Source: an uncultured Pantoea sp. (lineage in GTDB: Bacteria; Pseudomonadota; Gammaproteobacteria; Enterobacterales; Enterobacteriaceae). From it: 64,000 nt of DNA. The notes below the pieces were generated by a model, which worked only from the letters and a program-made list of their open reading frames with translations, was not told the DNA's origin and did no database searches. How positions within the stretch are numbered: the first letter of the stretch is position 1; every line of letters begins with the position of its first letter. Both the position numbers and the translations under genes were made by a program. The stretch spans positions 62,001-126,000 of the forward strand of contig CAJYVD010000013.1 of NCBI GenBank assembly GCA_913778495.1, given 5' to 3'. Of this stretch, positions 28,002 to 36,371 are shown in pieces.

Positions 28002-28847
28002 ATGAAATTAAGCTTCAACGCTATTTACGCACTTGATAAAAAATCTGGGGAAAAGGCCCCCTTAGACTTCTTACGGCTTTTATCTGAGCAGGTCATAGAT
28101 GCAAATAATCATTCTCAACAGATAGAGGACTATTACGTTTTCGCTCACCATATTTCAGGTGATTCTTTTCTCATTACAAAAACTTTCGACTCAGATCTAG
28201 TAAAAAGGATTAATCGTAAAACATTTTCAGTAGATGAGATTAGAAGCTCTCTAAGTTCAGATGAATCGCTCGGTTTTCCTTCATTCCTTTACATCAGCGG
28301 AAACGTTATTGGATTCGCAAGGACACTTTATGGACCAACCATCAGAGAGCTAACAGCATACATAAACGCACGCTGCAAAATCCCAGATGGCCATAAGCTA
28401 TCTATTGAACCACTTATGCGTGACATCACAAAGGATGATGCGATGAACATGCAGTTTATCGGCAGAACCACCATCAGAGTCGAATCAGCTTCGAAGTTTC
28501 TTGGCCCTCTGCTTCGAACACTTGGAGCTCAATCGATTGACGAAGAACTCCTTGAAGGTATAGAAATCACTATCAAACCTAAACGTATGCGCAACATAAA
28601 GGGGTTTGCTAAGGAAATCATTGATAACATTGACGAACAATATGAAAGCATTTTGCTCAAAGGTAAGGAGCAAGCTGCCGATTTGTTAACGGAGTTTTAC
28701 TTGTCTGACAAAGGGCAGATAAGCACCAATCTTTATCGTTCCACTAACGAAGATTTAGCGTTAGAAATGGCAACTTGTTACATCAGAATGAAGCCGGTTA
28801 TTGTAGAATGTTTTACAAACATGTTCGGAGACGAATTATCAATCTAA
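28002..28847 (+). CDS. rexA: RexA-like superinfection exclusion protein
   Basis: 281 aa (lambda RexA 279 aa). The start at 28002 aligns with lambda RexA; the longer frame from 27939 is rejected. Similarity is strong throughout, with shared blocks DDESLGFPSFL, GFARTLYGPT, IEPLMRDITKDD and FIGRTTIRVES. In lambda, RexA is the cytoplasmic DNA-binding sensor that triggers the RexB channel on phage attack. Here the gene is not near cI but in the tail region, antisense to the late operon, so it needs its own promoter; none was firmly identified in the 215 bp upstream. Confidence 0.94.
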   Translation: MKLSFNAIYALDKKSGEKAPLDFLRLLSEQVIDANNHSQQIEDYYVFAHHISGDSFLITKTFDSDLVKRINRKTFSVDEIRSSLSSDESLGFPSFLYISGNVIGFARTLYGPTIRELTAYINARCKIPDGHKLSIEPLMRDITKDDAMNMQFIGRTTIRVESASKFLGPLLRTLGAQSIDEELLEGIEITIKPKRMRNIKGFAKEIIDNIDEQYESILLKGKEQAADLLTEFYLSDKGQISTNLYRSTNEDLALEMATCYIRMKPVIVECFTNMFGDELSI

Positions 28848-28869
28848 ACGCTTAAGGAGAGGGGCTAGA

Positions 28870-29307
28870 GTGCGCATAAAAATCACCCCTGCGATCATAC
28901 TTTTTACAATACCTTACGCGTTTGTAGTAGCTGCTTACTACATCGTTCGACGGCTTGCAGAAGGTGTGTCCTTTTCTGAGCACAGAGACGCCTTAGGGGC
29001 AGCTATGGCATCGTACTCAGGTACGACTATAGCCATACTCATAGCTGCTCTAACTTTTATGATGGGGCTTGGCGGACGCAATATGTACAAGCTGAAAGCA
29101 TATGGTTATATGTCTTCTATTGTAATTTTGTACGCGTTGACATTTGTTGAGCTTGGTATTGTTTTCTTCGTTGGCATTTTCTTGATGGCCACAAGTAAAA
29201 CTCCTATCCCGATGCTACCTAGTATCTGCATTGGCATGTCTGCGGCTTCTCTGGTGCACATTAGCTTGCTTTTGGTACAAATATTCAATTTTTCAAAGGC
29301 TAGGTAA
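28870..29307 (+). CDS. rexB: RexB-like membrane ion channel of the exclusion system
   Basis: 145 aa (lambda RexB 144 aa), GTG start after AAGGAGAGGGG, 22 bp downstream of rexA. It has four transmembrane helices. Blocks shared with lambda RexB include GVSFSEHRDALGA, SSYAGT-like SYSGTTIAILIAALTF and YALTFVELG. In lambda RexB forms the depolarising channel and also stabilises some addiction antitoxins. The 3' end overlaps the convergent 51-aa tail gene by 8 bp. Confidence 0.94.
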   Translation: MRIKITPAIILFTIPYAFVVAAYYIVRRLAEGVSFSEHRDALGAAMASYSGTTIAILIAALTFMMGLGGRNMYKLKAYGYMSSIVILYALTFVELGIVFFVGIFLMATSKTPIPMLPSICIGMSAASLVHISLLLVQIFNFSKAR

Positions 29308-29455
29308 CTTCGAACTGCGGGGGGTTAATTCCTCTTATCGCTAGTTTCTTGGCCTTCCGAGCCAGAAAATCTTCAGCCACAGCATCATACTCTTCTCTAG
29401 TAAATCCCTTCTGCTCGGGAAATCTCGCTGTCAGCAACATCTGAAGCTCAGTCAT
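29300..29455 (-). CDS. 51-aa protein after the tail chaperone gene
   Basis: 51 aa: MTELQMLLTARFPEQKGF then a basic helix RKAKKLAIRGI. Its ATG is 2 bp after the G-T stop, showing tight coupling to the tail chaperone gene. Position between chaperone and tape measure suggests a tail-assembly role, inferred from place only. Its end overlaps the convergent rexB stop, so rexAB was inserted exactly at the end of this gene. Confidence 0.7.
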   Translation of the reverse strand: MTELQMLLTARFPEQKGFTREEYDAVAEDFLARKAKKLAIRGINPPQFEVT

Positions 29456-29457
29456 CG

Positions 29458-30215
29458 TCAGCTTTTCTGCTTCTTATCCCACTCCGCCCGGTCGGCATCG
29501 TCCAGAGCAAAGATCGCTGCCTCAAACTCATCGCGATCAATCTGCAGCGGTTTGCAGGCAAGATAGGCATTGATATCTTCCAGACTGATTGGCAGCGGCG
29601 TAGCAGCCATGCCAGCGTATCGTCTGCTTCTGGTAATGACTGCATAAGCGGCCAGAATCTCACTGCATACCCCGTCCGTTTCAGGCTCAGGGATAGGTGG
29701 TAGCTTTAAACGCTCTCGCTTCCAGCGGTTCTTTTCTCCCTGCTCTCCGCCGAACTCCCTGAGCCAGCTTTGGCATTCGAGGACTTTCCCACGGTTTCCC
29801 TGGTCTGCGCCTCTTTCCCGTCAGCGATATCTGATGCCGTGCTTAGCACAGCCCAGTACAGCTCTGGATGCTGAAGCATCAGCGCTTTGCCTTTCTCCGC
29901 AGAATATTCGATGGCAGTCTCTTTCCCTGCTTCGTCAGCCACGCCAACCCCCTCCCAGTTCAGCAGCAGATGCTTTGCCACTGAGTCAATGAGCAGGTCG
30001 TCAGAAATATCGCTTACGTCGATATCCGCTGGGTTGAACTCCGATGTGCCGACCTTAAAGCGATCATCAAGCTTGCTGATGTGCCGGCGCACCATTGCGT
30101 TATGTGAACGGAAGGCCGGATTGCTGATAGAGCCAACTTTCAGCCTCAGCCCGTCCATAGGCTCAATCCAGCGCTCGGCATTGGCATCGAATTTAGGTGT
30201 TTTCAGAATGAGCAT
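29458..30215 (-). CDS. Tail assembly chaperone G-T fusion (-1 frameshift product)
   Basis: Ribosomes slipping -1 at GGGAAAG (29784-29790) leave the G frame and read 108 further codons to a TGA at 29460-29458, giving about 252 aa. The extension contains PPIPEPETDGV and TPLPISLEDINAYLA, and ends EWDKKQKS. In lambda the G and G-T products chaperone the tape measure during tail assembly in a fixed ratio. The extension frame has no convincing ribosome site of its own, supporting frameshifting. Confidence 0.85.
29706..30215 (-). CDS. Tail assembly chaperone, G-like short form
   Basis: 169 aa, zero-frame product. It starts MLILKTPKFDANAERWIEPMDG and has an acidic helical middle and a low-complexity Ser/Ala/Lys tail (SSNAKAGSGSSAES) after the slippery site. 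It lies between the major tail protein and the tape measure, as lambda G. About 97% of ribosomes use this frame in lambda; the ratio here is unknown. Confidence 0.85.
   Translation of the reverse strand: MLILKTPKFDANAERWIEPMDGLRLKVGSISNPAFRSHNAMVRRHISKLDDRFKVGTSEFNPADIDVSDISDDLLIDSVAKHLLLNWEGVGVADEAGKETAIEYSAEKGKALMLQHPELYWAVLSTASDIADGKEAQTRETVGKSSNAKAGSGSSAESREKRTAGSESV
29784..29790 (-). promoter_or_regulatory. Programmed -1 frameshift site GGGAAAG
   Basis: On the minus strand the heptamer is in phase (G GGA AAG) within the G frame and is the same slippery sequence used in lambda G/G-T. A second GGGAAAG nearby at 29813-29819 is out of phase. Confidence 0.85.
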
Positions 30216-30259
30216 GTTCTTCTCTGTAAGCAGCCCGCCGCTATGGACGGGCGATTAGA

Positions 30260-31432
30260 TTAAGACGCAGTGACGGTGATCGCAGTGGTGGCCTTGTACG
30301 AGCGAGCCTTGGCAGTGATGGTTGCCGAACCTTCTTTCACTCGCGTGACCTGCGCTGTTTTCTGGCCGGTGGATGCGACGGTGGCTACTGAAGGGTCTGA
30401 AGACTCCCACACAACAGTGTCCGTTGAACCAGCTGGTGTCAGCGTTGCCGTCAGGGTGACGTTAGATCCGACAGCGCCGGTAGACGTCGCCGGCGCGACA
30501 CTCAGCGCTGTTGCAGCAACTACCGCAGAGCGGGTAATCGTCGGCGGCGTGTCGGCTGCAGTGATGTTGAGCTGAACCTGCACAATGTCAGTGTTGCCAC
30601 CATCCGGCCAGTCGCCGTCAACCTGCACAGCTGGGAAGTTGAAGTCGTATTTGCCTTCGTCGTTCTCCAGCGTGAAACCGAACTGCATGGTTTCGCCAGA
30701 CAGCGTTTTCTTCCAGGCGTTGTAGGCGTCTTTCGACCACGACAGCGTGATGCTGCCAGACGGGGTAAACGTTGTCGGGATATTGGCCCCGGCGAACGGG
30801 TTGCCACTGCCGATACAGCGCTGCGTCTGCAGATTGTTGTCGAACTGGATGTTGAAGGTATCGACACAGAACCCATCGCCACCCGCAACGCCGTTGAGCG
30901 AAATTGCTGTAACCTGCTTGAAGGTGTAGCGAAGGTCACCAGCTCCATCAACGGGGCTGGAGAAGTAACTGGTATCGTCGGCTTTGGTATCGAATCCAAG
31001 TCCCGCAAAGGTCACGGTCGCTGTGATATCGCCGTCATTAGGGATCGACAGCTGGAATGTGCCTACCTGACAGCCGCGGGCAATCGACGCTACGCCAATA
31101 TCCTCTGCATAAGAGGCGACAGAGAACGCGATACGGTCGTTGCCCATTGTCAGCACATTGTTAACCCAATCCGTGCCAAAGCACGAAGCAAGGAAGTCAT
31201 CGTGCTGTCCCCAGCGGAACTTGGCGCCGACATCGCCGCCCACATCTACCGTGCCGGTAGAGCGCCCCTGGGCCATACGAGAGCCGCCGATTTCATCGTT
31301 GTCGATCATGTTCTGCGACGGACCCACACCGAAGCTGCTGCGCTTCAGCAGATTCCATGTGCCGGTCGCGGGAGTGGTGCCGGGCGTGGTTTCGCGGATG
31401 TACGCGGTAACGACCTTAGCGCCTGAGCTCAT
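30260..31432 (-). CDS. Major tail tube protein with C-terminal Ig-like domain
   Basis: 390 aa. The N-terminal tube domain (about 1-290) starts SSGAKVVTAYIRETTPGTTPATGTWN-like. The C-terminal 85 residues form a bacterial Ig-like domain of Big_2 type (SDTVVWESSDPSVATVAS; GSATITAKA), displayed on the tail surface as in lambda gpV. It lies between tail terminator and chaperone genes. Confidence 0.88.
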   Translation of the reverse strand: MSSGAKVVTAYIRETTPGTTPATGTWNLLKRSSFGVGPSQNMIDNDEIGGSRMAQGRSTGTVDVGGDVGAKFRWGQHDDFLASCFGTDWVNNVLTMGNDRIAFSVASYAEDIGVASIARGCQVGTFQLSIPNDGDITATVTFAGLGFDTKADDTSYFSSPVDGAGDLRYTFKQVTAISLNGVAGGDGFCVDTFNIQFDNNLQTQRCIGSGNPFAGANIPTTFTPSGSITLSWSKDAYNAWKKTLSGETMQFGFTLENDEGKYDFNFPAVQVDGDWPDGGNTDIVQVQLNITAADTPPTITRSAVVAATALSVAPATSTGAVGSNVTLTATLTPAGSTDTVVWESSDPSVATVASTGQKTAQVTRVKEGSATITAKARSYKATTAITVTAS

Positions 31433-31457
31433 AATAATTTCTCCGGGGTTATGCGCC

Positions 31458-31850
31458 TCATACGGCGCGATAAGGTATTTGAATGTTCATCTGCGCCCAG
31501 CCATCCGTTTCACCGGCATCGATCGCTGAGACCGCAAAGTAGTCCAGTCTGCCGTCCGTCTCGAACTCGAACAGCTCGCGCAGCTTGTCGGCCGTCTGCG
31601 TGATGAGCAGTGAACCAGAACCGGCTGGCACAAAAATTTGAATGATGGCGATACCTGTGCGCTGCACAACGGGGCCAGCACCGATTTCGTTTGCCGCTGC
31701 CATGCCGGGGATATTGGTCAGCCTCGCCCAAATGGATTTACCTGACGGGTCGTAAGTCGGCCCGTTCGGGTAGCTAACATCCTCTGAAGCAATAGCGGTC
31801 TGCGCCGTCATCCGGGAGATGATGGCGTTCCTGATTTCAGTGAGCGTCAT
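31458..31850 (-). CDS. Tail terminator protein (DUF4128-like)
   Basis: 130 aa, starting MTLTEIRNAIISRMTAQT. The position between the HK97 gp10-like gene and the tail tube gene, together with size, fit a tail terminator (lambda U position), which caps the tail tube and joins it to the head. It overlaps the upstream gene by 4 bp. The DUF4128 assignment is from memory. Confidence 0.7.
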   Translation of the reverse strand: MTLTEIRNAIISRMTAQTAIASEDVSYPNGPTYDPSGKSIWARLTNIPGMAAANEIGAGPVVQRTGIAIIQIFVPAGSGSLLITQTADKLRELFEFETDGRLDYFAVSAIDAGETDGWAQMNIQIPYRAV

Positions 31851-32269
31851 TTGTAGGCCTGAGTTACACCGTGGAATGCGTTAGCGTAAACACCCGTGGG
31901 TGCCTGTTTAGAGTGCCCATTTTCCAGCCTTTCGCTGTAAGGGAGGTTCGACTGGATATAAATCACTGAGTAAGGCTTGCCCTGGGCAATTACAGCTGAG
32001 CCCTGCTGAATGGTCTTCGTGCCAACTTTGTCCGGCGCGGCCGGTTCAGAGTAGTCCGGTGAACCAATGCTGACGATGTGAGAGGCTCGAAATGAGCCGC
32101 CTGTATACCCTTTGGGTGCTGGGCTCATCCAGAGGTCGGGGTTACCTACTGGAGAGCGCTGGACAATCTCCGTAAGCAGCGCCATTGAGATGATGCGAAG
32201 CTTCTTTCCCACCTCTTCCTCAATCAGACCAGCAAAAATTGTCGGGTCGTTATCCCACCCCTTAGCCAT
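31847..32269 (-). CDS. HK97 gp10-like head-tail connector/tail completion protein
   Basis: 140 aa, beginning MAKGWDNDPTIFAGLIEEEVGK. It has the charged helical start and the later SLPY-like region LPYSERLENGHSKQAPTGVY that is characteristic of the gp10 family. It completes the head-tail interface. It overlaps the next gene by 4 bp and the preceding one by 1 bp. Confidence 0.75.
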   Translation of the reverse strand: MAKGWDNDPTIFAGLIEEEVGKKLRIISMALLTEIVQRSPVGNPDLWMSPAPKGYTGGSFRASHIVSIGSPDYSEPAAPDKVGTKTIQQGSAVIAQGKPYSVIYIQSNLPYSERLENGHSKQAPTGVYANAFHGVTQAYK

Positions 32270-32652
32270 TACTTTCTCCTTAACTGGATGCGGTAGGTTG
32301 CAACAGCCGGATCGGGCGATAGCGTCACGATGCGGTAGATTTGAGGTAAGCCTGTCGCGAGGTCAGGCGCAGTGATGGTGTGACTCTGACTGGGGATATC
32401 CGTTACTTCGTTAGCAAGCGCAGTAAGGCGAAGGTCTCCGTGCAGGATGTTCACGCCATCGATGCGGCTCAGCTCATAACGTGACAGCACACCTCGCCCG
32501 GAATAGCTCCGAGTTGTCTCGCCACCTGTCTCCGTTACCGGATCCCACCCTGCCTGCACCGTATAGCTGCCTGTGAAGTCATGCACCGCATCAGCAAGGT
32601 CAGTATCGAATGCCTCAGCAATCTCAGCCTGTAGCTCGTCACGAATGCCCAT
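32269..32652 (-). CDS. Head-tail joining protein
   Basis: 127 aa from MGIRDELQAEIAEAFDTDLADAV; the open frame extends 13 codons into the upstream gene, but the Met at 32652 overlaps the upstream stop in the usual way. Similar phage proteins are often mislabelled glutamate 5-kinase; no kinase motif is present. A head-tail joining role is inferred from gene order. Confidence 0.7.
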   Translation of the reverse strand: MGIRDELQAEIAEAFDTDLADAVHDFTGSYTVQAGWDPVTETGGETTRSYSGRGVLSRYELSRIDGVNILHGDLRLTALANEVTDIPSQSHTITAPDLATGLPQIYRIVTLSPDPAVATYRIQLRRK

Positions 32653-33047
32653 TATCGATACACCCTGAAAGCGAGAGGATTGCTGCGCCACGGCTTGAGC
32701 AGCGCGAGAGCTAACTGAACATCCTCCGGCAGCGATGAGCTGCTAACAGACTGCGATGATGCATAGCTCTTCGTCACCCTCACCCCGTCCGCATCGACCG
32801 TTTTACTGGTCAGCGCGCCTGATTCAACCTGCTGCTTGTACAGCACGCCAGCGGCAGCTGCTGAGGCGAGAAACGCCCCTGCCTGTTTCACATCATCAGG
32901 AGTGACATCAGGGAGGCCCTGCAGGTTAAGAGCGGTCAGGTAGGCGTTAGCCTGCAACACTGCTCTAGCCTTCTTCTCTGGCGCCGTCCAGTCAGTACCC
33001 AGCAACTCATCCACGTCAGCGACGGTCATGTACGTTGTCATGTTCAC
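32652..33047 (-). CDS. Head-tail connector protein (gp6-like position)
   Basis: 131 aa, starting MNMTTYMTVADVDELLGTDW. It is a helical protein with TVADVDELLG and a central Ala-rich helix (AGAFLASAAAAGVLY). The N-terminal style resembles the DnaT-like/connector group often found here. Its stop overlaps the next gene start. It should form part of the ring that joins portal and tail. Confidence 0.65.
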   Translation of the reverse strand: MNMTTYMTVADVDELLGTDWTAPEKKARAVLQANAYLTALNLQGLPDVTPDDVKQAGAFLASAAAAGVLYKQQVESGALTSKTVDADGVRVTKSYASSQSVSSSSLPEDVQLALALLKPWRSNPLAFRVYR

Positions 33048-33078
33048 TCCGTGCTAAATGGGGCCGAAGCCCCAAGGA

Positions 33079-33492
33079 TTACTGTTGTGGTTGCTGAGCG
33101 GCTTTGAGCTGCTCAAGCAGGGCGTCACGCGATGCATTGCCTTTGTACTCAACGCCAAGCTCATCAAGCTTTGTCTTGATGTCAGTGGCGCTGAGGCTGT
33201 CGAGCGGATCAGAGCTGTTGCCGCCACCCTCAGCAAGCTTTGCGTTGGCCGCGTCCAGTTGCTGCTGTAGATCGTCATTGCGCGCCTGAAGTGCAGCCAT
33301 GTCGGCAGCAGTGGGCTGGACACCAGACCCATTTCCGTGAGCGCCTTCGTCATCAACGGGCGCGCGGGCATGATCAACACCACCTGTTTCACCCACGGTC
33401 TGCGGACCAACAGTGATTTGTCCGTCTTTCTCAGCAAAACCCCAACGAGCCTTCTGCTCCGGGTCAATTACATTGTCTTTTACGATCGTCAT
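33079..33492 (-). CDS. Phage protein with C-terminal HeH/LEM-like domain
   Basis: 137 aa. Residues 1-55 are acidic and Gly-rich, a short coiled coil lies around 60-85 (AALQARNDDLQQQLDAANAKL), and the last 40 residues (SATDIKTKLDELGVEYKGNASRDALLEQLK) form a HeH/LEM-type helix-extended-loop-helix. Such proteins often follow the capsid gene; the exact role (head decoration or DNA contact) is not known. Confidence 0.65.
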   Translation of the reverse strand: MTIVKDNVIDPEQKARWGFAEKDGQITVGPQTVGETGGVDHARAPVDDEGAHGNGSGVQPTAADMAALQARNDDLQQQLDAANAKLAEGGGNSSDPLDSLSATDIKTKLDELGVEYKGNASRDALLEQLKAAQQPQQ

Positions 33493-33531
33493 CAGGAACT
33501 CCTGTAAAGCCCCGAGTTGGGGCTTATTTGA

Positions 33532-34563
33532 TTAAGCTGAAACTTTAGAGGTCACAAACGCCAGTGGGATTTGCTTACGGCTAAACTTGCGATCCCAGTT
33601 GGTCGCCAAGGCCAGGTCAGCCCAGTTAGCAGAGATTGGACGAGAAGTGCCTGGCGTGCCGGTGATGGTAGTGCTGTTGAAGGAGTAGCCCAGCGGATGA
33701 ATCACGAAGTTACGACGCGTCCAAAGTGTTTCTGCGCCACCACCGTTACCTCGGGCCGGTTCACGATCGTATTCCATATCGTCTTCATCCTGCTCTTCGG
33801 CATAACCAAGAGCGCCCGGACCAAAGATGATAGAGAGATACTTCGCATCGGCACCAGTTCCAACAACCGGCAGACCATCGTCCAGCACAACGACCATGTT
33901 CTGGTAGCGACCGAACTCTGGCACCTGATCCGCAATTGGGGTGAAATCAATCTGGTTAAGGATTGACAGTTCGGTGTACACGGCAGAATGCATCGCGATG
34001 ACGCTCAGCGCCGTGGTACCGGATGGCGTGATGATTTGCGGGCTGTAGTCGCCCATCGTCGCGCGTGCGCGGATGATTGCAGCGGCAGTAATAGGGCCGC
34101 CAGCGTCAACAACCATGTCACCGCTGCTGCCTGCAACGTTGTCGTTATAAACACCTACGACAGTGGCAATAGCCCGGCGCTGAGCAACTCGCTGCCAGTA
34201 GCTGGTCAGACGGCTTGCCACGAACTCCAGCGGATCCTGATTGGTGATATTTTTCACCAGGCTCATCGCGTTCCAGCCTTCGTTCAGGTATGCCGCGCGC
34301 GCCTGCATGCTTGCAGAAGTTACGGACAACGGAACCGCGATGTCGGTGTAAACGTCATTCGAGTAGTTGGACTCAACAGACGCATCCAGATCAACCCACC
34401 ACGGAATGGTGAAGGTGTTTGATGGCGACGCCAGCAGCGTGCTCATGTCGCGGTTGTTTGTCAGGATACCTGACTGGAAAAACGCGGTTTTCTCAGCAGT
34501 GTTTACCTGCATGTAGTCGCGCAGCTCGTCGCGGAACACTACATCAGAAAGAATGGTTGGCAT
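33532..34563 (-). CDS. Major capsid protein
   Basis: 343 aa, beginning MPTILSDVVFRDELRDYMQVNT. Gene order (portal, minor head, scaffold, capsid) and the IIFGPGALGYAEEQDEDDMEYDREPARG-containing region near the C-terminus fit HK97-fold capsid proteins of this terminase/portal group. It forms the icosahedral shell. A hairpin (GCCCC/GGGGC) lies between this gene and the next. Confidence 0.85.
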   Translation of the reverse strand: MPTILSDVVFRDELRDYMQVNTAEKTAFFQSGILTNNRDMSTLLASPSNTFTIPWWVDLDASVESNYSNDVYTDIAVPLSVTSASMQARAAYLNEGWNAMSLVKNITNQDPLEFVASRLTSYWQRVAQRRAIATVVGVYNDNVAGSSGDMVVDAGGPITAAAIIRARATMGDYSPQIITPSGTTALSVIAMHSAVYTELSILNQIDFTPIADQVPEFGRYQNMVVVLDDGLPVVGTGADAKYLSIIFGPGALGYAEEQDEDDMEYDREPARGNGGGAETLWTRRNFVIHPLGYSFNSTTITGTPGTSRPISANWADLALATNWDRKFSRKQIPLAFVTSKVSA

Positions 34564-34574
34564 TGCTTAAATCC

Positions 34575-35273
34575 TTATTTGGATGCCTCATGCACTGCTT
34601 TAAGTCGCGCATGTTCGGCGGGGTTAGTTCGGCGAAGCTCAACGCGCTCCATGCCGGATAATTGCTCCCATGTTTTGGTAACCCGGTCACCACTCTTAGG
34701 CGCGGCCCCGCCGCCACCTGCCTGACTGCCGCGTACGAGGGATGCGTAACGCGGAGAGGTTTCGAACTCTTTCTGCAGATCAGCGAGAGTGCTGACCGTG
34801 AGATTGCCTGACTCGTCAGTAATGCGTACCTGCCCTTCTGCCACCTTAAGGCGACGGGCGATGAACTCAGTGAGGATTTCGGCATTAGAGCCGTCTGCAA
34901 TCGCCGTGGCGACGCGAGTAGCTGCGAGGTTGATGTCGCGCTGCTCAATGGAGCGGCGAAGCTCTACGAGGCTGCTACGCTCGCGTTCAAGCTCTGCCTG
35001 AGAGCTTTGGAACAGCTGCTGATAGTTACCTTCTGCGGCGAGGCGCTCCTGCTCTTTGCGCTGAATTTCTTCTTCTGCCTGTCGGCGGCGCTCCTGCTCG
35101 GCTTTCTTCTCTGCCAGAAGCTCGTCACGTTGGCGCTTTAAGCCGCTTACGTCTTCCTGCGGGATGCCATCAACCTGCAGCAGATAGATCTCACCCTGCT
35201 GCACATACAGCGCCTGTTTGGCTTCTTCAAGCTGAGCGAATTCCTCAGCGGTAAGCTGATACTTCAGAGTCAT
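34575..35273 (-). CDS. Head scaffolding protein
   Basis: 232 aa. A highly charged coiled coil runs over about residues 45-125 (DELLAEKKAEQERRRQAEE), followed by an acidic-basic C-terminus. Composition and the position directly upstream of the capsid gene are typical of scaffolds, which guide capsid assembly and leave the mature head. Confidence 0.8.
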   Translation of the reverse strand: MTLKYQLTAEEFAQLEEAKQALYVQQGEIYLLQVDGIPQEDVSGLKRQRDELLAEKKAEQERRRQAEEEIQRKEQERLAAEGNYQQLFQSSQAELERERSSLVELRRSIEQRDINLAATRVATAIADGSNAEILTEFIARRLKVAEGQVRITDESGNLTVSTLADLQKEFETSPRYASLVRGSQAGGGGAAPKSGDRVTKTWEQLSGMERVELRRTNPAEHARLKAVHEASK

Positions 35274-35322
35274 ACATTCTCCTGAATGGATGTGTGCTGG
35301 CCCTGCCAGCGTTCAGATGTGA

Positions 35323-36369
35323 TTAATCAAGGCCTGCAAGCTCGAAGGCGTGCGGCTCTAAATCTTTGAGTTGGTCGAGGGTGTACTCTTTGCCGTTGTC
35401 ATCGACGAAGCGGTCGAGAGTGATCTCGCCTTTGCTGAACAGCTTGTAACGCGCCGGTCCCAGCACCTCTTTCTGGAATGCGGCAGGCTGTCTTGCCAGC
35501 CATTCACCGTAACTGGTGTTGCTGCTGACCTGCTCAACGCCATCTGGCCCTTTCGATGGTCGCGTGCTGCCGGGAATCTCTCGCTGATACTCAGGCTTGA
35601 GCACCGGCACTATTGACGACCGACACCCCCAGTGCGCGGGAGGCTTTGGCCCATCCAGCGGATAAACCTTTCTGTCACGCGCCCGACATACTGGCGTTGT
35701 TCTGCTGTCGAGCGTTGCTATCCAGCGATGACCTTGCAGGATGTCGTCGTTCTGCTTCAGCGTTTCTGCCCGGGCTGATGAGGCGACATGATTAGTCATC
35801 GTCCTGACCAGCGAGCCAACCTGCTCCTCATGCGACACACCCAGCGAGGTAAGGCGCCGGATGATTTGCTTCTGCGTCTCACCGAGAGATGAACCGATAG
35901 CGATTTCGCTGAGGATGTCCGCTGTCTTCTTGCTGCCGAACTGTGCCAGTGCGCCTGTGATGTCGATAACCTGCCTGCCACGCCCTACAGCAAGCTCTAA
36001 CGGGTCAGCCAGTACAGCTGCGGCTATCACTTCTGCCGATGGCTCAGCGAGGCGCACAGAAGCTTTAACGATTTGGCCGAGCAGCTTGCTGTTGAAGGTG
36101 AATTCGTATTGCGCGAACTCACCCAGGTCAAGCTTCTGCTGCTGTGACAGCTCGCCGTAGATGGCATTCAGGTCGCTCCTGAGCGTTTCCATCTGCCGGT
36201 TATAGCGAGCAGTGGCGTACTGGCTCAGCCCTTCGTTAACCGCCTCTTTAGCGCGCCTGATAGCCTTGCGGACAAACTTAGCCGCCTTACCAGCAAGACC
36301 CGAACCGAATCGCTGTACGTAAACCTGATGGCGCGTGGCGGCGTCTGTCGTGTAACCGTCTGCGCTCAT
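35323..36369 (-). CDS. Minor head protein, Mu F/SPP1 gp7 family
   Basis: 348 aa. Residues about 195-250 carry the family signature: RWIATLDSRTTPVCRARD then PPAHWGCRSSI. These proteins bind the portal inside the head and aid DNA packaging or ejection. It is encoded 2 bp after the portal gene. Confidence 0.87.
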   Translation of the reverse strand: MSADGYTTDAATRHQVYVQRFGSGLAGKAAKFVRKAIRRAKEAVNEGLSQYATARYNRQMETLRSDLNAIYGELSQQQKLDLGEFAQYEFTFNSKLLGQIVKASVRLAEPSAEVIAAAVLADPLELAVGRGRQVIDITGALAQFGSKKTADILSEIAIGSSLGETQKQIIRRLTSLGVSHEEQVGSLVRTMTNHVASSARAETLKQNDDILQGHRWIATLDSRTTPVCRARDRKVYPLDGPKPPAHWGCRSSIVPVLKPEYQREIPGSTRPSKGPDGVEQVSSNTSYGEWLARQPAAFQKEVLGPARYKLFSKGEITLDRFVDDNGKEYTLDQLKDLEPHAFELAGLD

Positions 36370-36371
36370 GG

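Noticed and set aside
29448-29663. 71-codon minus-strand ORF after the tail chaperone
   Set aside because: It is out of frame with the conserved G-T extension, which occupies the same DNA; the frameshift product explains the region.
32269-32652. Glutamate 5-kinase label often attached to such phage proteins
   Set aside because: No kinase motif and wrong size; gene order indicates head-tail joining.
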